From assembly GCF_026012015.1 (NCBI RefSeq), contig NZ_BRXR01000001.1:776001-840000 (forward strand): a stretch of DNA of 64,000 nucleotides, given 5' to 3'. This stretch comes from Clostridium omnivorum. Lineage in GTDB: Bacteria > Bacillota > Clostridia > Clostridiales > Clostridiaceae. The notes under the pieces were generated by a model, which was not told the origin of the DNA, did no database searches, and saw only the letters and a list, made by a program, of their open reading frames with translations. A program made the translations under genes and the position numbers. Positions 26,593 to 35,362 of the stretch are shown piece by piece; within the stretch, counting starts at the first letter, position 1, and each line of letters begins with the position of its first letter.

Positions 26593-27120
26593 ATGTATAC
26601 AGAGGAATACTTAGCTCGTCATAAGAAACATACTTGTCAGGATGAGCACAACTATAATAAATGCAGCAAAATGAACTACAATATCCCTAATAATTGTTGT
26701 CCTTATATGCACATGTGCCCCTTAATGCAGCATCAAAATATGTATTATGGATATCAAATGATGCAAGCACCCAAATTTAATACTTCAATAAAAAATAATT
26801 TAAACTATCGAGAGGAAGAGTCTGAAAATCTTTTTAGACATCCATTTGACCATATGTCCTATTATTACGATAATGATCATAAAGATTTTGATGATTATGG
26901 TGATTATGAACATCATTATGATGACCATGACCATTATGAGGATTATGACAGTAATCATCAGCACTCCTATGATTATTATGAGCATGAACCATATAATTAC
27001 GAGCATGATTCATATTACAATCAAGCTCCTTTTGTACAATATCCTATTTTCCCTCAACTTCCATATTTTGAAGAGGAGGAAGAGGAAGAAGGAAACGAGC
27101 ATCACCATAATAATGAATAA
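26593..27120 (+). CDS. His/Asp/Tyr-rich low-complexity protein, possible spore coat or metal-binding protein
   Basis: A 175-residue protein. A Cys-containing N-terminal part (HKKHTCQDEHNYNKC and NNCCPYMHMCPLMQ) is followed by a long repeat-like tract of Asp, His, Tyr and Glu (for example YEHHYDDHDHYEDYDSNHQH), ending EEEEEEGNEHHHNNE. No signal peptide is visible. Composition suggests metal binding or a surface (coat) protein; this is inference only. The start is set at the ATG behind GGAGGTTTCTTC; an upstream in-frame extension has no site. A strong terminator follows. Confidence 0.65.
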   Translation: MYTEEYLARHKKHTCQDEHNYNKCSKMNYNIPNNCCPYMHMCPLMQHQNMYYGYQMMQAPKFNTSIKNNLNYREEESENLFRHPFDHMSYYYDNDHKDFDDYGDYEHHYDDHDHYEDYDSNHQHSYDYYEHEPYNYEHDSYYNQAPFVQYPIFPQLPYFEEEEEEEGNEHHHNNE

Positions 27121-27133
27121 ACTATACATTTAC

Positions 27134-27167
27134 TAAACCATGTTAGAAAATAAACTAACATGGTTTA
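27134..27167 (+). terminator. Intrinsic terminator of the His-rich gene
   Basis: A 13-bp stem (TAAACCATGTTAG / CTAACATGGTTTA) followed by TTTTTAATT lies 14 nt after the stop. Confidence 0.85.
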
Positions 27168-27271
27168 TTTTTAATTATATATTTTTCCCATTTATTTAAA
27201 TATGAATTTGTATATTTTCTTTTTTATTTCAAATAATATGGTGTAATATCAATTATAAAGGAGGAAATATC

Positions 27272-27634
27272 ATGAAACATGTATATGCCATTTTAGCTAA
27301 ATTTATAATCATAGCTATTATTCTTGAAATAACACTAGGCCTTATGACAGATTTAAATTTTAGTGAGGTTCTAATGATTAGTCTATCTGTTACCATTTTG
27401 GCCTATCTAATAGGAGATTTGTTCATTTTATCAATTTCTAACAATACAATAGCAACTATAGCTGATATAGGCCTTACCTTTTTAACCATATTAGCATTTA
27501 ATTATGTATATGGCTACGGCAGGATTTCTTATTTAGATTCAATAGTATCTGCGGTTGTAGTTGGTATAGGAGAATGGTTCTTCCATAAGTATGTTGTACG
27601 TCATGTATTCCCAAATCGTGAAGAAATTCATTAA
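27272..27634 (+). CDS. DUF2512 (YndM-like) membrane protein
   Basis: A 120-residue protein with four hydrophobic helices and the end motif GEWFFHKYVVRHVFPNRE, as in DUF2512/YndM-family proteins of spore-formers. In B. subtilis YndM is sporulation-linked; its activity is unknown. The start follows AAAGGAGGAAATATC, and an intrinsic terminator follows the stop. Confidence 0.78.
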   Translation: MKHVYAILAKFIIIAIILEITLGLMTDLNFSEVLMISLSVTILAYLIGDLFILSISNNTIATIADIGLTFLTILAFNYVYGYGRISYLDSIVSAVVVGIGEWFFHKYVVRHVFPNREEIH

Positions 27635-27646
27635 TATTTAAATATT

Positions 27647-27676
27647 AAACAGCTGAATAATTACAGCTGTTTTTTT
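27647..27676 (+). terminator. Intrinsic terminator of the DUF2512 gene
   Basis: The stem AAACAGCTG / CAGCTGTTT with loop AATAATTA is followed by a run of T. Confidence 0.85.
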
Positions 27677-27757
27677 ATGTAAAATTTAATCCCTTTTGAA
27701 ACTATTGTTGATTAAAGTTTCTAAGCTTTGTTAATAATCATAATGAGGTGATTAAAA

Positions 27758-27856
27758 GTGAAGAATATAATAAAATTAGACATGCTTATTGGAACAGCCT
27801 TAACTACTTTTGGTATTTCTGCAATATGTATTGCAATAACACTATTTAGTATATAA
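27758..27856 (+). CDS. 32-residue membrane microprotein
   Basis: A GTG-initiated frame, KNIIKLDMLIGTALTTFGIS then AICIAITLFSI, of which almost all is one hydrophobic helix. GAGGTGATTAAAA gives a well-spaced ribosome site, and a terminator follows the stop within a few nt. Too short to assign; it may be a small sporulation or membrane peptide. Confidence 0.5.
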   Translation: MKNIIKLDMLIGTALTTFGISAICIAITLFSI

Positions 27857-27858
27857 AA

Positions 27859-27899
27859 ACAAAAACCAGCAGAACATTTAATTCTACTGGTTTTTGTTT
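27859..27899 (+). terminator. Intrinsic terminator of the 32-residue gene
   Basis: A stem AAAAACCAG and AGAA against TTCT and CTGGTTTTT, with a small bulge, begins two nt after the stop of the microprotein frame and ends in T's. Confidence 0.7.
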
Positions 27900-27977
27900 A
27901 GCAGAAGCTGAAGAAACCAAACTCTCAACCAACTTCTTCGAAGCTAGATATAAATTAATTAATCCACTAGCACTAAT

Positions 27978-29714
27978 TTAGGAAAATTGTTTATTCAATA
28001 CTTTTTCAATGAATATCTTCGTCAGTTTAATATCAAATTGGCTACCTGCATTTCTTTTTAATTCTTCTATTGCAACTTCCTCTGGCAAAGCATTACGATA
28101 ACTTCTTTCACTGATCATAGCATCATAAGTATCAACTATTGCAATAATCCTTGCTTGAAGTGGAATATTATCACCTTTTAAGCCTTTTGGATATCCCTTT
28201 CCATCATATCTTTCGTGGTGAGCTAAAACGTATCCTGCCATTTCTGATAAGTCATTTACTGTACTCAGAATTCTATAGCCTATTTCTGGGTGACGTTTTA
28301 TTTCTTCCCATTCTTCATCCGTTAATTTTCCCGGCTTATTAAGTATATTTTCTTCCACAGCTACTTTTCCTATATCATGCAATAACCCAACAGTTTTAAG
28401 TTCCTTAACCTCATCTTCAGTTAAACCAATAGCCGTTCCCATGCTTTCACATAATTTTGAGACTCTAAGTGAATGCTCTTCTTCTCTTTTATTCTTTTCA
28501 TGAAGGGTAGAAATTATAGTATTTATAGTTTTTCCTCTCATACTAGGACCTTCAAATAATTTTTTCTTATACATGTAATCTTCAGCTTTTTTTAAGATAT
28601 CCTGAATATTTTCTTCTTTATTGTCCATTGTTTGATATCCGAAGGAAATAGATATATCAACTGTTCCAACCTTTCCTTCTGATGCTAAAGCTTTAACATT
28701 CTTAATAATTTTTTCTGTTTCCATGATACCCGTTTTAGGTAATAAAACTACAAATTCATCACCAGACAGCCTGGCAATAATATGGTCTTTTCTAAACCCC
28801 TTTTCCATAACTTGTGCAACCTTTTTTAGGAGCTCATCCCCGGTAGCATGTCCAAAAGAATCATTAACAAGCTTAAGGCCATTAACATCTGCCATAACAA
28901 TGGTTAAAGGTAAATTCTTTTCCACATCCACTCTAATTAACTGTTCTTCAAAAAACCTTCTATTATATAAACCAGTTAACTGGTCATGATAACTTAAATA
29001 TTCTAATTCTTCTTTCATTTCTTTTTCAGCTGCAATATTTTTTAATATGGCTAATACTAGTAAACCACCAATTATTATAAGAACTATCAATACAATAATC
29101 ATACTTTTAAGTATTTTATTTGAGCCTTTGTTAAAATCCGACATGTATGTTCCTGCACAAATTACCCATTTCCAATTAGGATCAACCTCTTGATAGGTAA
29201 TTTTTTGTGCAATTGTATCCGAATTAGGAACTGTCCACCAATATGTAAGATATCCTCCTCCGCTATTGCCAATCTTTATTTGATTTTGAACTATATAAGA
29301 TCCATCCTTTTTATCCTGAAAACTCCATACATCTTTACCCTCTAATAATGGGTGTGCAGCTTCATGTCCATCTTGTGTGTATGCTAGTAAATAACCATTT
29401 GCTCCTAGATTAATATTTTTATTGATAGGTCTAGTCCCATCTGACCTTTTTTTGCCTAGCATATATTCCCTGACATTTTCCTGCGCCGTATCAAGTGTAA
29501 TCTTTCCTTCATCCACTAGCCTTTGATTTTCCTTAATTTCTTGTAAGGTCATTTCAACGCTATTCTTTAAAAGAAGTTTTCCACTATCTTCAAGTTGTTG
29601 CCTGCTGACTTTAAAACTAATAAGCCCCAATATCAAAATAAGTAATAAGGAAGAGATTAAGATGAGTTCTATTTTAATAGTAAAATTGATTGATTTTACT
29701 TCTGTTTTTTTCAT
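27978..29714 (-). CDS. Cache-GGDEF-HD-GYP membrane sensor
   Basis: A 578-residue protein: a TM helix (about 15-35), an extracytoplasmic Cache domain (about 36-200, including WTVPNSDTIAQKITYQEVDPNWKWVICAGTYM), a second TM helix (about 205-225), GGDEF (about 240-390) and HD-GYP (about 395-575). The GGDEF loop is ARLSGDEFVV (Ser for the first Gly) and the I-site is RKDH rather than RxxD. HD-GYP has LLHDIGKVA, HHERYDGKGYP and VDTYDAM, all intact. It may both make and break c-di-GMP, more securely the latter. The start is set at MKKTEVK behind GGGGGTTTAC. Confidence 0.85.
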   Translation of the reverse strand: MKKTEVKSINFTIKIELILISSLLLILILGLISFKVSRQQLEDSGKLLLKNSVEMTLQEIKENQRLVDEGKITLDTAQENVREYMLGKKRSDGTRPINKNINLGANGYLLAYTQDGHEAAHPLLEGKDVWSFQDKKDGSYIVQNQIKIGNSGGGYLTYWWTVPNSDTIAQKITYQEVDPNWKWVICAGTYMSDFNKGSNKILKSMIIVLIVLIIIGGLLVLAILKNIAAEKEMKEELEYLSYHDQLTGLYNRRFFEEQLIRVDVEKNLPLTIVMADVNGLKLVNDSFGHATGDELLKKVAQVMEKGFRKDHIIARLSGDEFVVLLPKTGIMETEKIIKNVKALASEGKVGTVDISISFGYQTMDNKEENIQDILKKAEDYMYKKKLFEGPSMRGKTINTIISTLHEKNKREEEHSLRVSKLCESMGTAIGLTEDEVKELKTVGLLHDIGKVAVEENILNKPGKLTDEEWEEIKRHPEIGYRILSTVNDLSEMAGYVLAHHERYDGKGYPKGLKGDNIPLQARIIAIVDTYDAMISERSYRNALPEEVAIEELKRNAGSQFDIKLTKIFIEKVLNKQFS

Positions 29715-29812
29715 GTAAACCCCCAGCTTACTCATTTAATTAATGCTAAATATTAATTACTGATATGATAACACTTTATAAGCTTCAATTGCTTTAATGA
29801 TTAACTTACCTG

Positions 29813-30448
29813 TTAAAGTTTAAGACATGGTCCATGCCCAACGGCTACAAACTTTGGTTTCAATCCCACTAAGGCCTTCTGAAGCTTAGCTTTACGCTCT
29901 GGATCTGAAACCTGCATAAGACTGATATTATCTATTTCAGTTTGCCAGTCTCCTTCTATTATATCACCATCAGCTTTTCCTAAACGGAACACTAGATCAC
30001 TGCTGAAAAATATTCTACGCTTGTTTTCTATGAGAAGCAGTCCTTCCCACAGGTGTACTTCTGAAGGATAGCTGATAAATTCAAGTTCAAAATCACCTGA
30101 GACAAGTTTTTCACCAGGTTTTTTAACAATTTCATCGTTTGCAATTCCAAACCCACTCAGTTGTCTAGCTGTAACCTCGGAACAGATTGGCTTAGCGTCT
30201 GGAAAATGTTTTAACAGCAAAGATAGTCCACCACACTCATCTGATTCAAAATGTGAAATAAATATATATTTCAATGGTTTACCTGAAAGAACAGCTTTTA
30301 ACTGTGGTATTAATGTTTCCGCCTGCTGAACACTGCCTGTATGAACTAACAGAGGTTCATCACCTAAAAGTAAATATTGATGAAATGAAAGATCAATGGG
30401 CGGTATATAACTGCTGAATTGATGTAAATCCTTATAAATAGCTGACAT
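29813..30448 (-). CDS. Diiron MBL-fold (ODP) oxidoreductase-like protein
   Basis: A 211-residue protein with the flavodiiron-type metal set: HFESDECGG (HxExD), SEVHLWEG (His), FSSDLVF (Asp) and VGHGPC (His). This matches the N-terminal ODP domain of rubredoxin:oxygen oxidoreductases, but the flavodoxin domain is missing. It might scavenge O2 or NO, or act as a sensor. It is transcribed leftward, about 100 nt after the cupin gene. Confidence 0.78.
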   Translation of the reverse strand: MSAIYKDLHQFSSYIPPIDLSFHQYLLLGDEPLLVHTGSVQQAETLIPQLKAVLSGKPLKYIFISHFESDECGGLSLLLKHFPDAKPICSEVTARQLSGFGIANDEIVKKPGEKLVSGDFELEFISYPSEVHLWEGLLLIENKRRIFFSSDLVFRLGKADGDIIEGDWQTEIDNISLMQVSDPERKAKLQKALVGLKPKFVAVGHGPCLKL

Positions 30449-30553
30449 TCTATTTCCTCCCCTTAATATTTTTTAAAATTTATTTCCATAATCATATAAG
30501 GCTCAAAAGTTCTAACTACTTGTTAGTTTTAGTTTAGATATGAATAAATGATA

Positions 30554-30817
30554 TTATTCTTCTACTACAGGAATTAAAAATGATGTAACATATAAATTGC
30601 TGTCTGAACGAAGCGCATGCATTACCCCTGCAGGAACTATGAATGCCTTTCCAACAGTAAGTTCAACTTCACTGTCTTCAAGCACTCCAAACCCTTCACC
30701 TTTAATACAATAGAATATTTCATCATGCTTTGGATGCTTGTGCAGTGCAACCTTCTTTTCTGCAGGAATGTGGTATACATTATTTACGATAGATGATTTA
30801 ATATTTTCTAAGTTCAT
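30554..30817 (-). CDS. Small cupin-domain protein
   Basis: An 87-residue single cupin: HKHPKHDEIFYCIKGEGFGVLED is cupin motif 1 (two His and Glu as metal ligands) and VPAGVMHALRS is motif 2. The start is the ATG behind AGGAGGTAAAAGA; the longer upstream frame has no site. It is an orphan, near the diiron-type MBL gene on the same strand. Confidence 0.8.
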   Translation of the reverse strand: MNLENIKSSIVNNVYHIPAEKKVALHKHPKHDEIFYCIKGEGFGVLEDSEVELTVGKAFIVPAGVMHALRSDSNLYVTSFLIPVVEE

Positions 30818-31134
30818 TCTTTTACCTCCTAATTGTGGAATTAATATATAAATATACTTGCTATGATATAACATATTTTTTTATTAATATAGTTACCATT
30901 GAATAATATATAGACATAGAAATCCTTGAATTTAAAATGTAATTTTAAAAATTTCTAAGTCAATATTAGATTCTTGATCTTTACAACCTTAGTATTTACA
31001 TTTAAGTTTTTATTTATAATAAAGCAAAGCTTATTAGCTAAGCCCTTATTGGCTTTTCAAGAAATAAATCTATTAGGTGTTCTCTACAATTGCCACTTCA
31101 TTGTCAAAAACCTTACAATAAAAACTCTATAAAA
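30818..31134. other. Intergenic stretch with no identified gene
   Basis: About 317 nt of AT-rich DNA between the cupin start and the tRNA-Trp terminator. I see no plausible coding frame with a ribosome site; a weak hairpin (TAAGCC / GGCTT) near 31045 has no T-run. It probably holds the cupin gene's promoter. Confidence 0.5.
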
Positions 31135-31140
31135 AGCAAA

Positions 31141-31170
31141 AGCACTGCAAAATATTCATTTTGCAGTGCT
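31141..31170. terminator. Terminator after tRNA-Trp
   Basis: A perfect 13-bp stem (AGCACTGCAAAAT / ATTTTGCAGTGCT) with loop ATTC is followed on the minus strand by TTTTGCTTTTT. It lies four nt past the encoded CCA end of the tRNA. Confidence 0.85.
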
Positions 31171-31174
31171 TTTC

Positions 31175-31249
31175 TGGCAGGGGTACTAGGACTCGAACCT
31201 AGGCCAACGGTTTTGGAGACCGCTACTCTGCCAACTGAGCTATACCCCT
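31175..31249 (-). tRNA. tRNA-Trp (anticodon CCA)
   Basis: A 75-nt cloverleaf on the minus strand: acceptor AGGGGTA / TACCCCT, D-arm GCTC...GAGT, anticodon loop CTCCAAA giving CCA, TTCGAGT in the T-arm, discriminator G and an encoded CCA end. It is a solitary tRNA with its own promoter and terminator. Confidence 0.96.
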
Positions 31250-31261
31250 AAGACAAGATTT

Positions 31262-31290
31262 ATTATATAATAGGGAACTAAAAAAATCAA
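31262..31290 (-). promoter_or_regulatory. Sigma-A-type promoter of tRNA-Trp
   Basis: On the minus strand TTGATT, a 17-nt spacer and TATAAT lie about 13 nt before the first base of the tRNA, close to consensus in both boxes and in spacing. Confidence 0.75.
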
Positions 31291-31323
31291 CACTTTTTTT
31301 AAATAAATTTTATATATTATTAA

Positions 31324-32409
31324 TTAGTAAAATCCAAAAAGATGTTCTGGTTTCAATAAATCTAACAATATTAATTCCTGATCAGGTATTTTTGCAACAA
31401 AGTTTCTTTCCCCATCATTAGGCATATCCCTAGTTACAATCTCCAATTCACCACGATAATAAGACAAATTATCATTAACTATTACTACATCTCCCCTATG
31501 AAAATACTTTTCATTATATTTATGGTATGGAATTCGCTTATCTTTATAATCTCCTCGTGTTATACTGCTGCGAACCATAAAGTCTGATGCATCACCTCTC
31601 CCAAAGTGAGGATAATTATATATTATATTTTTCTCTTCTTCAGTAGCATTATCTGAAAGGTTCAGCTTAAATGTAATTTTCGTTTTATCTACCTGAGATA
31701 TTGCTTTTAATTCATCCCCATTAGCATAGGCATTTCCAATTATAATATCATCTATTTTTTTTGTGGCAAGTAAATGTCTTACTTGTAAATCTATAGGCAT
31801 TCCCCTATGCATTTCGCAGGTAGGGAGTCCATTATATACAGGCCAGGGTCCAAATGTGTTTTCGTTATTACTTGAAACAAATGCAGCAACAGGAAGACCT
31901 AACGCCTTATACTTATTAGTAAATTCCATAAATTTATTCCATCCTAGACCTGTATATTTTTGAGGATAAAAATTATGACAAACAACCATATTGTGTATAT
32001 TTGCACCTCTATCAATCATCAAATCAAGAGCTGTATTACAACTTCCATTAAACTCAATTTGAATGCCGAATTGATTATGAGTTATTGCTATATCCTCCAC
32101 CTCACCAAAATGTCCATCCAGACGTATAATATCTACCTTCATATCAGCAAATGGTTTTAAATTATATGGTGTAGCTCCTAGTCGTGAAAATACCTCTGGA
32201 TTAGTATCTACTGCCACTATAAATCCCAGTTCATGTGCCCGCTGCATAAACTTTGTAAATTTTTTAATCATAATCTCTTTTGATTCATTTACCGATAATA
32301 AACAAGTAAAAATACGAGTAAAACCATATTTTGCAGCTAATTTCATATAATCATAATCTTTTTCTTCTGTTGAATGTTCTGGATAAACTGATATGCCCAT
32401 TCTATGCAT
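31324..32409 (-). CDS. mupG: MupG-family 6-phospho-N-acetylmuramidase (DUF871)
   Basis: A 361-residue TIM-barrel protein of the DUF871/MupG family: MGISVYPEHSTEEKDYDYMKLAAKYGFTRIF is the conserved N-terminus, and the C-terminal small domain (about 240-361) contains HFGRGDASDFMVRSS and NDGERNFVAKI. MupG of Staphylococcus aureus cleaves MurNAc 6-phosphate-GlcNAc in the cytoplasm after PTS uptake. It is the last gene of the PTS-associated cluster here, 22 nt after cutC. The family is larger than its characterised member, so the exact sugar is inferred. Confidence 0.8.
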   Translation of the reverse strand: MHRMGISVYPEHSTEEKDYDYMKLAAKYGFTRIFTCLLSVNESKEIMIKKFTKFMQRAHELGFIVAVDTNPEVFSRLGATPYNLKPFADMKVDIIRLDGHFGEVEDIAITHNQFGIQIEFNGSCNTALDLMIDRGANIHNMVVCHNFYPQKYTGLGWNKFMEFTNKYKALGLPVAAFVSSNNENTFGPWPVYNGLPTCEMHRGMPIDLQVRHLLATKKIDDIIIGNAYANGDELKAISQVDKTKITFKLNLSDNATEEEKNIIYNYPHFGRGDASDFMVRSSITRGDYKDKRIPYHKYNEKYFHRGDVVIVNDNLSYYRGELEIVTRDMPNDGERNFVAKIPDQELILLDLLKPEHLFGFY

Positions 32410-32431
32410 GACACCATTCCACCTTTCAAAA

Positions 32432-33184
32432 TTATATTCCTTCGTGAACTATTTTTGCTAGCTCTTCAACAAGCTTAGAATCTACAGTATCATATGAAAA
32501 CTCGTCGATTGCATAAGCATAGCTGACGTGATTTTTAGTAGTAGTATTATCTTTAACCCATGTTTTACAAGAACTATGAATTTGTGTAATGCCTGTATAT
32601 TCCATAAGCTGTCTAGCATTTTTAGCATTAACCCCACTGCCAGCTAATATTTGAATTTTGTCACCGTATTTTATCTGTAAAGCTTTCAATAATTCTATTC
32701 CTTGTTCAGCTTTTGATTCTAGCCCACTAGTAAGAATACGATCAATACCTAAATTGATTAAAGTTTCAACTGCCTCAAAAGGATCATTAACGCAATCAAA
32801 AGCTCTATGAAATACTACTTCTTTTTCCTTTCCATATGCTTTAATTGTATCAATTACCTTTTTTGTTTGTTCAATATTAATATTTCCATTATCATCCAAG
32901 CATCCAAATGCAATCCCATCAGCCCCATGTTCCATCATATTTTTTACATCTAATAGCAGTATTTCGTAGTATTCTCTCTCGTAGCAAAATCCAGCTCCTC
33001 TAGGTCTTGCCATGCAAACAACCTTTAAATCAGTATTCTCTTTCGTCAAAATAAGATTTGCAATACTAGGAGTCAATCCTCCCATATATAAGGCACTATT
33101 TAATTCAATTCTATCTGCATTCCCCTTATAGGCCTGCAAGCAGTCATAATAACTTCCACAACATACTTCCAATATTTTATTCAT
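32432..33184 (-). CDS. cutC: CutC-family protein
   Basis: A 250-residue TIM-barrel protein: EVCCGSYYDCLQAYKGNADRIELNSALYMGGLTPS is the CutC N-terminus, and VVCMARPRGAGFCY and FHRAFDCVNDP are further family motifs. CutC was named for copper tolerance in E. coli, but its biochemical role is unsettled, and in Firmicutes the gene often sits in sugar loci, as here. The start is the ATG that overlaps the end of the peptidase gene, with AGGTGA upstream; translational coupling is likely. Confidence 0.87.
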   Translation of the reverse strand: MNKILEVCCGSYYDCLQAYKGNADRIELNSALYMGGLTPSIANLILTKENTDLKVVCMARPRGAGFCYEREYYEILLLDVKNMMEHGADGIAFGCLDDNGNINIEQTKKVIDTIKAYGKEKEVVFHRAFDCVNDPFEAVETLINLGIDRILTSGLESKAEQGIELLKALQIKYGDKIQILAGSGVNAKNARQLMEYTGITQIHSSCKTWVKDNTTTKNHVSYAYAIDEFSYDTVDSKLVEELAKIVHEGI

Positions 33185-34295
33185 AGCTCTCACCTGCTAA
33201 CTTTATTAGACTAAGTGCATAGATTTTTGCATTTATCATAATATCTTCAATATCCATCCACTCGTTTGGATTATGTCCTATGCCTTTTTGCCCTGGAAAG
33301 CTAGGTCCAAATGGGACAATATTAGGCATTAATTTTGCATATGTGCCTCCTGTAGTAGTTACTGGAGTACCATCTAAACCTGTTACCTCTTCATATGCTT
33401 CTTTAAGTTTTCTTACTAAAAAGCAATCTTTTTCAAACCTTACTGGATTATAGTTATGAATCAGTTCTATCGATAAACGTTTTGGCATTTTTGAGTTAAC
33501 TTGTAATATAATATCCGAAATATTTGTTACAGCAGGATAACTCAAAGTAAAATTAAATATGCATTTATTTTCTTCAAGCTTTAATTCATATCCACGCATC
33601 TGCATTTTTCCAAATTCATCATCAGAAAAGTCAATACCTAAGCGCTCCCCATTATCTTTACTCTGAAGAAAATACTTAGTAACAAAATCGAAAAATTCAT
33701 TTAAATTTGATTTGTTGGCTGATACTTTAAACTTAGCTCTACCTCTCTCACCATATACAACAGGATATTTGCAATCTGGAGTCCAGCCCATAGCTGGCGG
33801 ATTCTCATTTTTTAAATAGTATTCTATATCTTTCATTCCTGTTTCTTCGTTAGTTCCAAATATAATTCGAATTGGTTTATTAAATGTAACGCTGCACTCC
33901 TTACATACATATAGTGCATATAAGCATGCCATAATTGGTCCTTTATTATCTAATATTCCTCTTGAAAATATTCTTCCATTTTTACTGTATCCGCTAAATG
34001 GTGGTTCAATCCATCCTTCACCAGGTGGCACTACATCTAAGTGACCTATTACTCCAATATAATCATTTCCTTCTCCAAGCTTAGCATAGCCTGCATATCC
34101 ATCTATATTTTTTGTTTGAAATCCAAGCTTACCTGCAATCTCTAATGCTTTAATCAAACATTCATTAACCTTTTTACCAAAAGGCATTCCTGGCAACGGC
34201 TCTCCTCCAACACTATCTATCTTAACTACTTCTATAATATCTGCAATCATTTGTTCCTTTAGGTCATCTATTTTTTTTAAAACAATATCCTTCAT
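33177..34295 (-). CDS. M20-family dipeptidase (Sapep/PepV-like)
   Basis: A 372-residue zinc peptidase. VIGHLDVVPPGEGW supplies the His/Asp ligands, RGILDNKGP the bridging Asp and GTNEETGM the catalytic and ligand Glu, as in PepV/Sapep. The C-terminal TTTGGTYAKLMPNIVPFGP matches the family. It is cytosolic and hydrolyses dipeptides. Its 3' end overlaps the cutC start by eight nt, and its start (MKDIVLKK) follows the asparaginase stop by a few nt with AGAAGGTGAG. Confidence 0.85.
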   Translation of the reverse strand: MKDIVLKKIDDLKEQMIADIIEVVKIDSVGGEPLPGMPFGKKVNECLIKALEIAGKLGFQTKNIDGYAGYAKLGEGNDYIGVIGHLDVVPPGEGWIEPPFSGYSKNGRIFSRGILDNKGPIMACLYALYVCKECSVTFNKPIRIIFGTNEETGMKDIEYYLKNENPPAMGWTPDCKYPVVYGERGRAKFKVSANKSNLNEFFDFVTKYFLQSKDNGERLGIDFSDDEFGKMQMRGYELKLEENKCIFNFTLSYPAVTNISDIILQVNSKMPKRLSIELIHNYNPVRFEKDCFLVRKLKEAYEEVTGLDGTPVTTTGGTYAKLMPNIVPFGPSFPGQKGIGHNPNEWMDIEDIMINAKIYALSLIKLAGESYE

Positions 34296-34303
34296 TTTAA
34301 ATC

Positions 34304-35260
34304 TCACCTTCTTACTAGCGGTGCAGTTCTTGTTTTCATATAGTTATCCAACCATTCTTCACTAGCTTTTTCATGAATACATTTCCCATTTATATTTTTA
34401 GTTATATAAACCACTGGCTCATTGATTTCCGTAGCTACAACAAATGAAAATCCTTCTATATTTGTTGCAACCCCCCATTCCCCTTTGTTATTCATTGCAA
34501 TTAATGATAAATCTCCCGCTTCTCCTCTTCTTTCCTTAAGCTCTGCGTCCAATGTATTTACAGCAATTTCACAAGCTTCTTGAGGGTGATGTCCCTCTTT
34601 CATTAATCGAACAATCTCATATGAAATACATCCTTTCATCAAGTCTTCTCCTAGTCCAGTGGCACTTGCTCCACCTACCTTAGAGTCTACATAGAAACCA
34701 GACCCACAAATAGGAGAATCCCCAACTCGTCCCTTTTTCTTCATGAATAGGCCGCTTGTTGAAGTCCCAACAGTGATATTACCATTGCTATCAAGGCATA
34801 CCATACCTACAGTATCATGTCCACTATACGGCTTAATTTCCTGTTCCTTAATCTCTTTGATACGGTTATAGTAGTGAATCTTAGCTCGCTCTGTTAGCAT
34901 ATTTTTACGTTCAAAACCTTCTTTATGAGCAAATTTTTCTGCTCCTTCAGCTACTAAAACATTATTTACTTTTTCCTTACTTAGCCGTCTTGCAATACTA
35001 ATTGGGCTAGCAAAATCTTTAATTGCAGCAACAGCTCCGATATCAAAAGTAGAACCATCCATAAACGCAGCATCTAATTCTACTTCCATTTCTTCATTAG
35101 GGAGTCCACCATAACCGACAGATTTGTAAAATTCAAAGTTTTCTACTTCTCTAATAGCAATTTCTATTGCATCTCCAGCACATCCTCCATCTTCTAAGAC
35201 TTTTCTTCCTTTTGTAACTCCTTCAAAGGCCATACGCCAAGTTGCAATCATTCCATACAT
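34304..35260 (-). CDS. N4-(beta-N-acetylglucosaminyl)-L-asparaginase family protein
   Basis: A 318-residue Ntn-hydrolase of the glycosylasparaginase family. HDTVGMVCLDSNGNITVG contains the Thr that becomes the nucleophile after self-cleavage (about residue 149), followed by GRVGDSPICGSGFYVD and GGASATGLGED, the substrate-binding loops. The family cleaves GlcNAc-Asn (from N-glycans) or related aspartyl amides; no signal peptide is seen, so it acts in the cytoplasm. It has AAAGGAGTAAATT as a ribosome site and is separated from the GrdB-like gene by a terminator. Confidence 0.83.
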   Translation of the reverse strand: MYGMIATWRMAFEGVTKGRKVLEDGGCAGDAIEIAIREVENFEFYKSVGYGGLPNEEMEVELDAAFMDGSTFDIGAVAAIKDFASPISIARRLSKEKVNNVLVAEGAEKFAHKEGFERKNMLTERAKIHYYNRIKEIKEQEIKPYSGHDTVGMVCLDSNGNITVGTSTSGLFMKKKGRVGDSPICGSGFYVDSKVGGASATGLGEDLMKGCISYEIVRLMKEGHHPQEACEIAVNTLDAELKERRGEAGDLSLIAMNNKGEWGVATNIEGFSFVVATEINEPVVYITKNINGKCIHEKASEEWLDNYMKTRTAPLVRR

Positions 35261-35362
35261 ATTAATTTACTCCTTTATAAATTATATAATAATCTTTTAA
35301 TAAAACATAACTTACTCTATTTTTATGCTGTACTATTTAAATTTTTAATGCACGATAATGAA

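Noticed and set aside
26860-27010. Repetitive CAT/GAT/TAT sequence that might look like a CRISPR or microsatellite array
   Set aside because: It has no regular repeat-spacer spacing and is fully explained as codons of the low-complexity protein.
26846-27136. Met/Ile-rich open frame of 96 codons
   Set aside because: It is a frame shadow of the His/Asp-rich gene (CAT and GAT codons read out of frame) and has no ribosome site.
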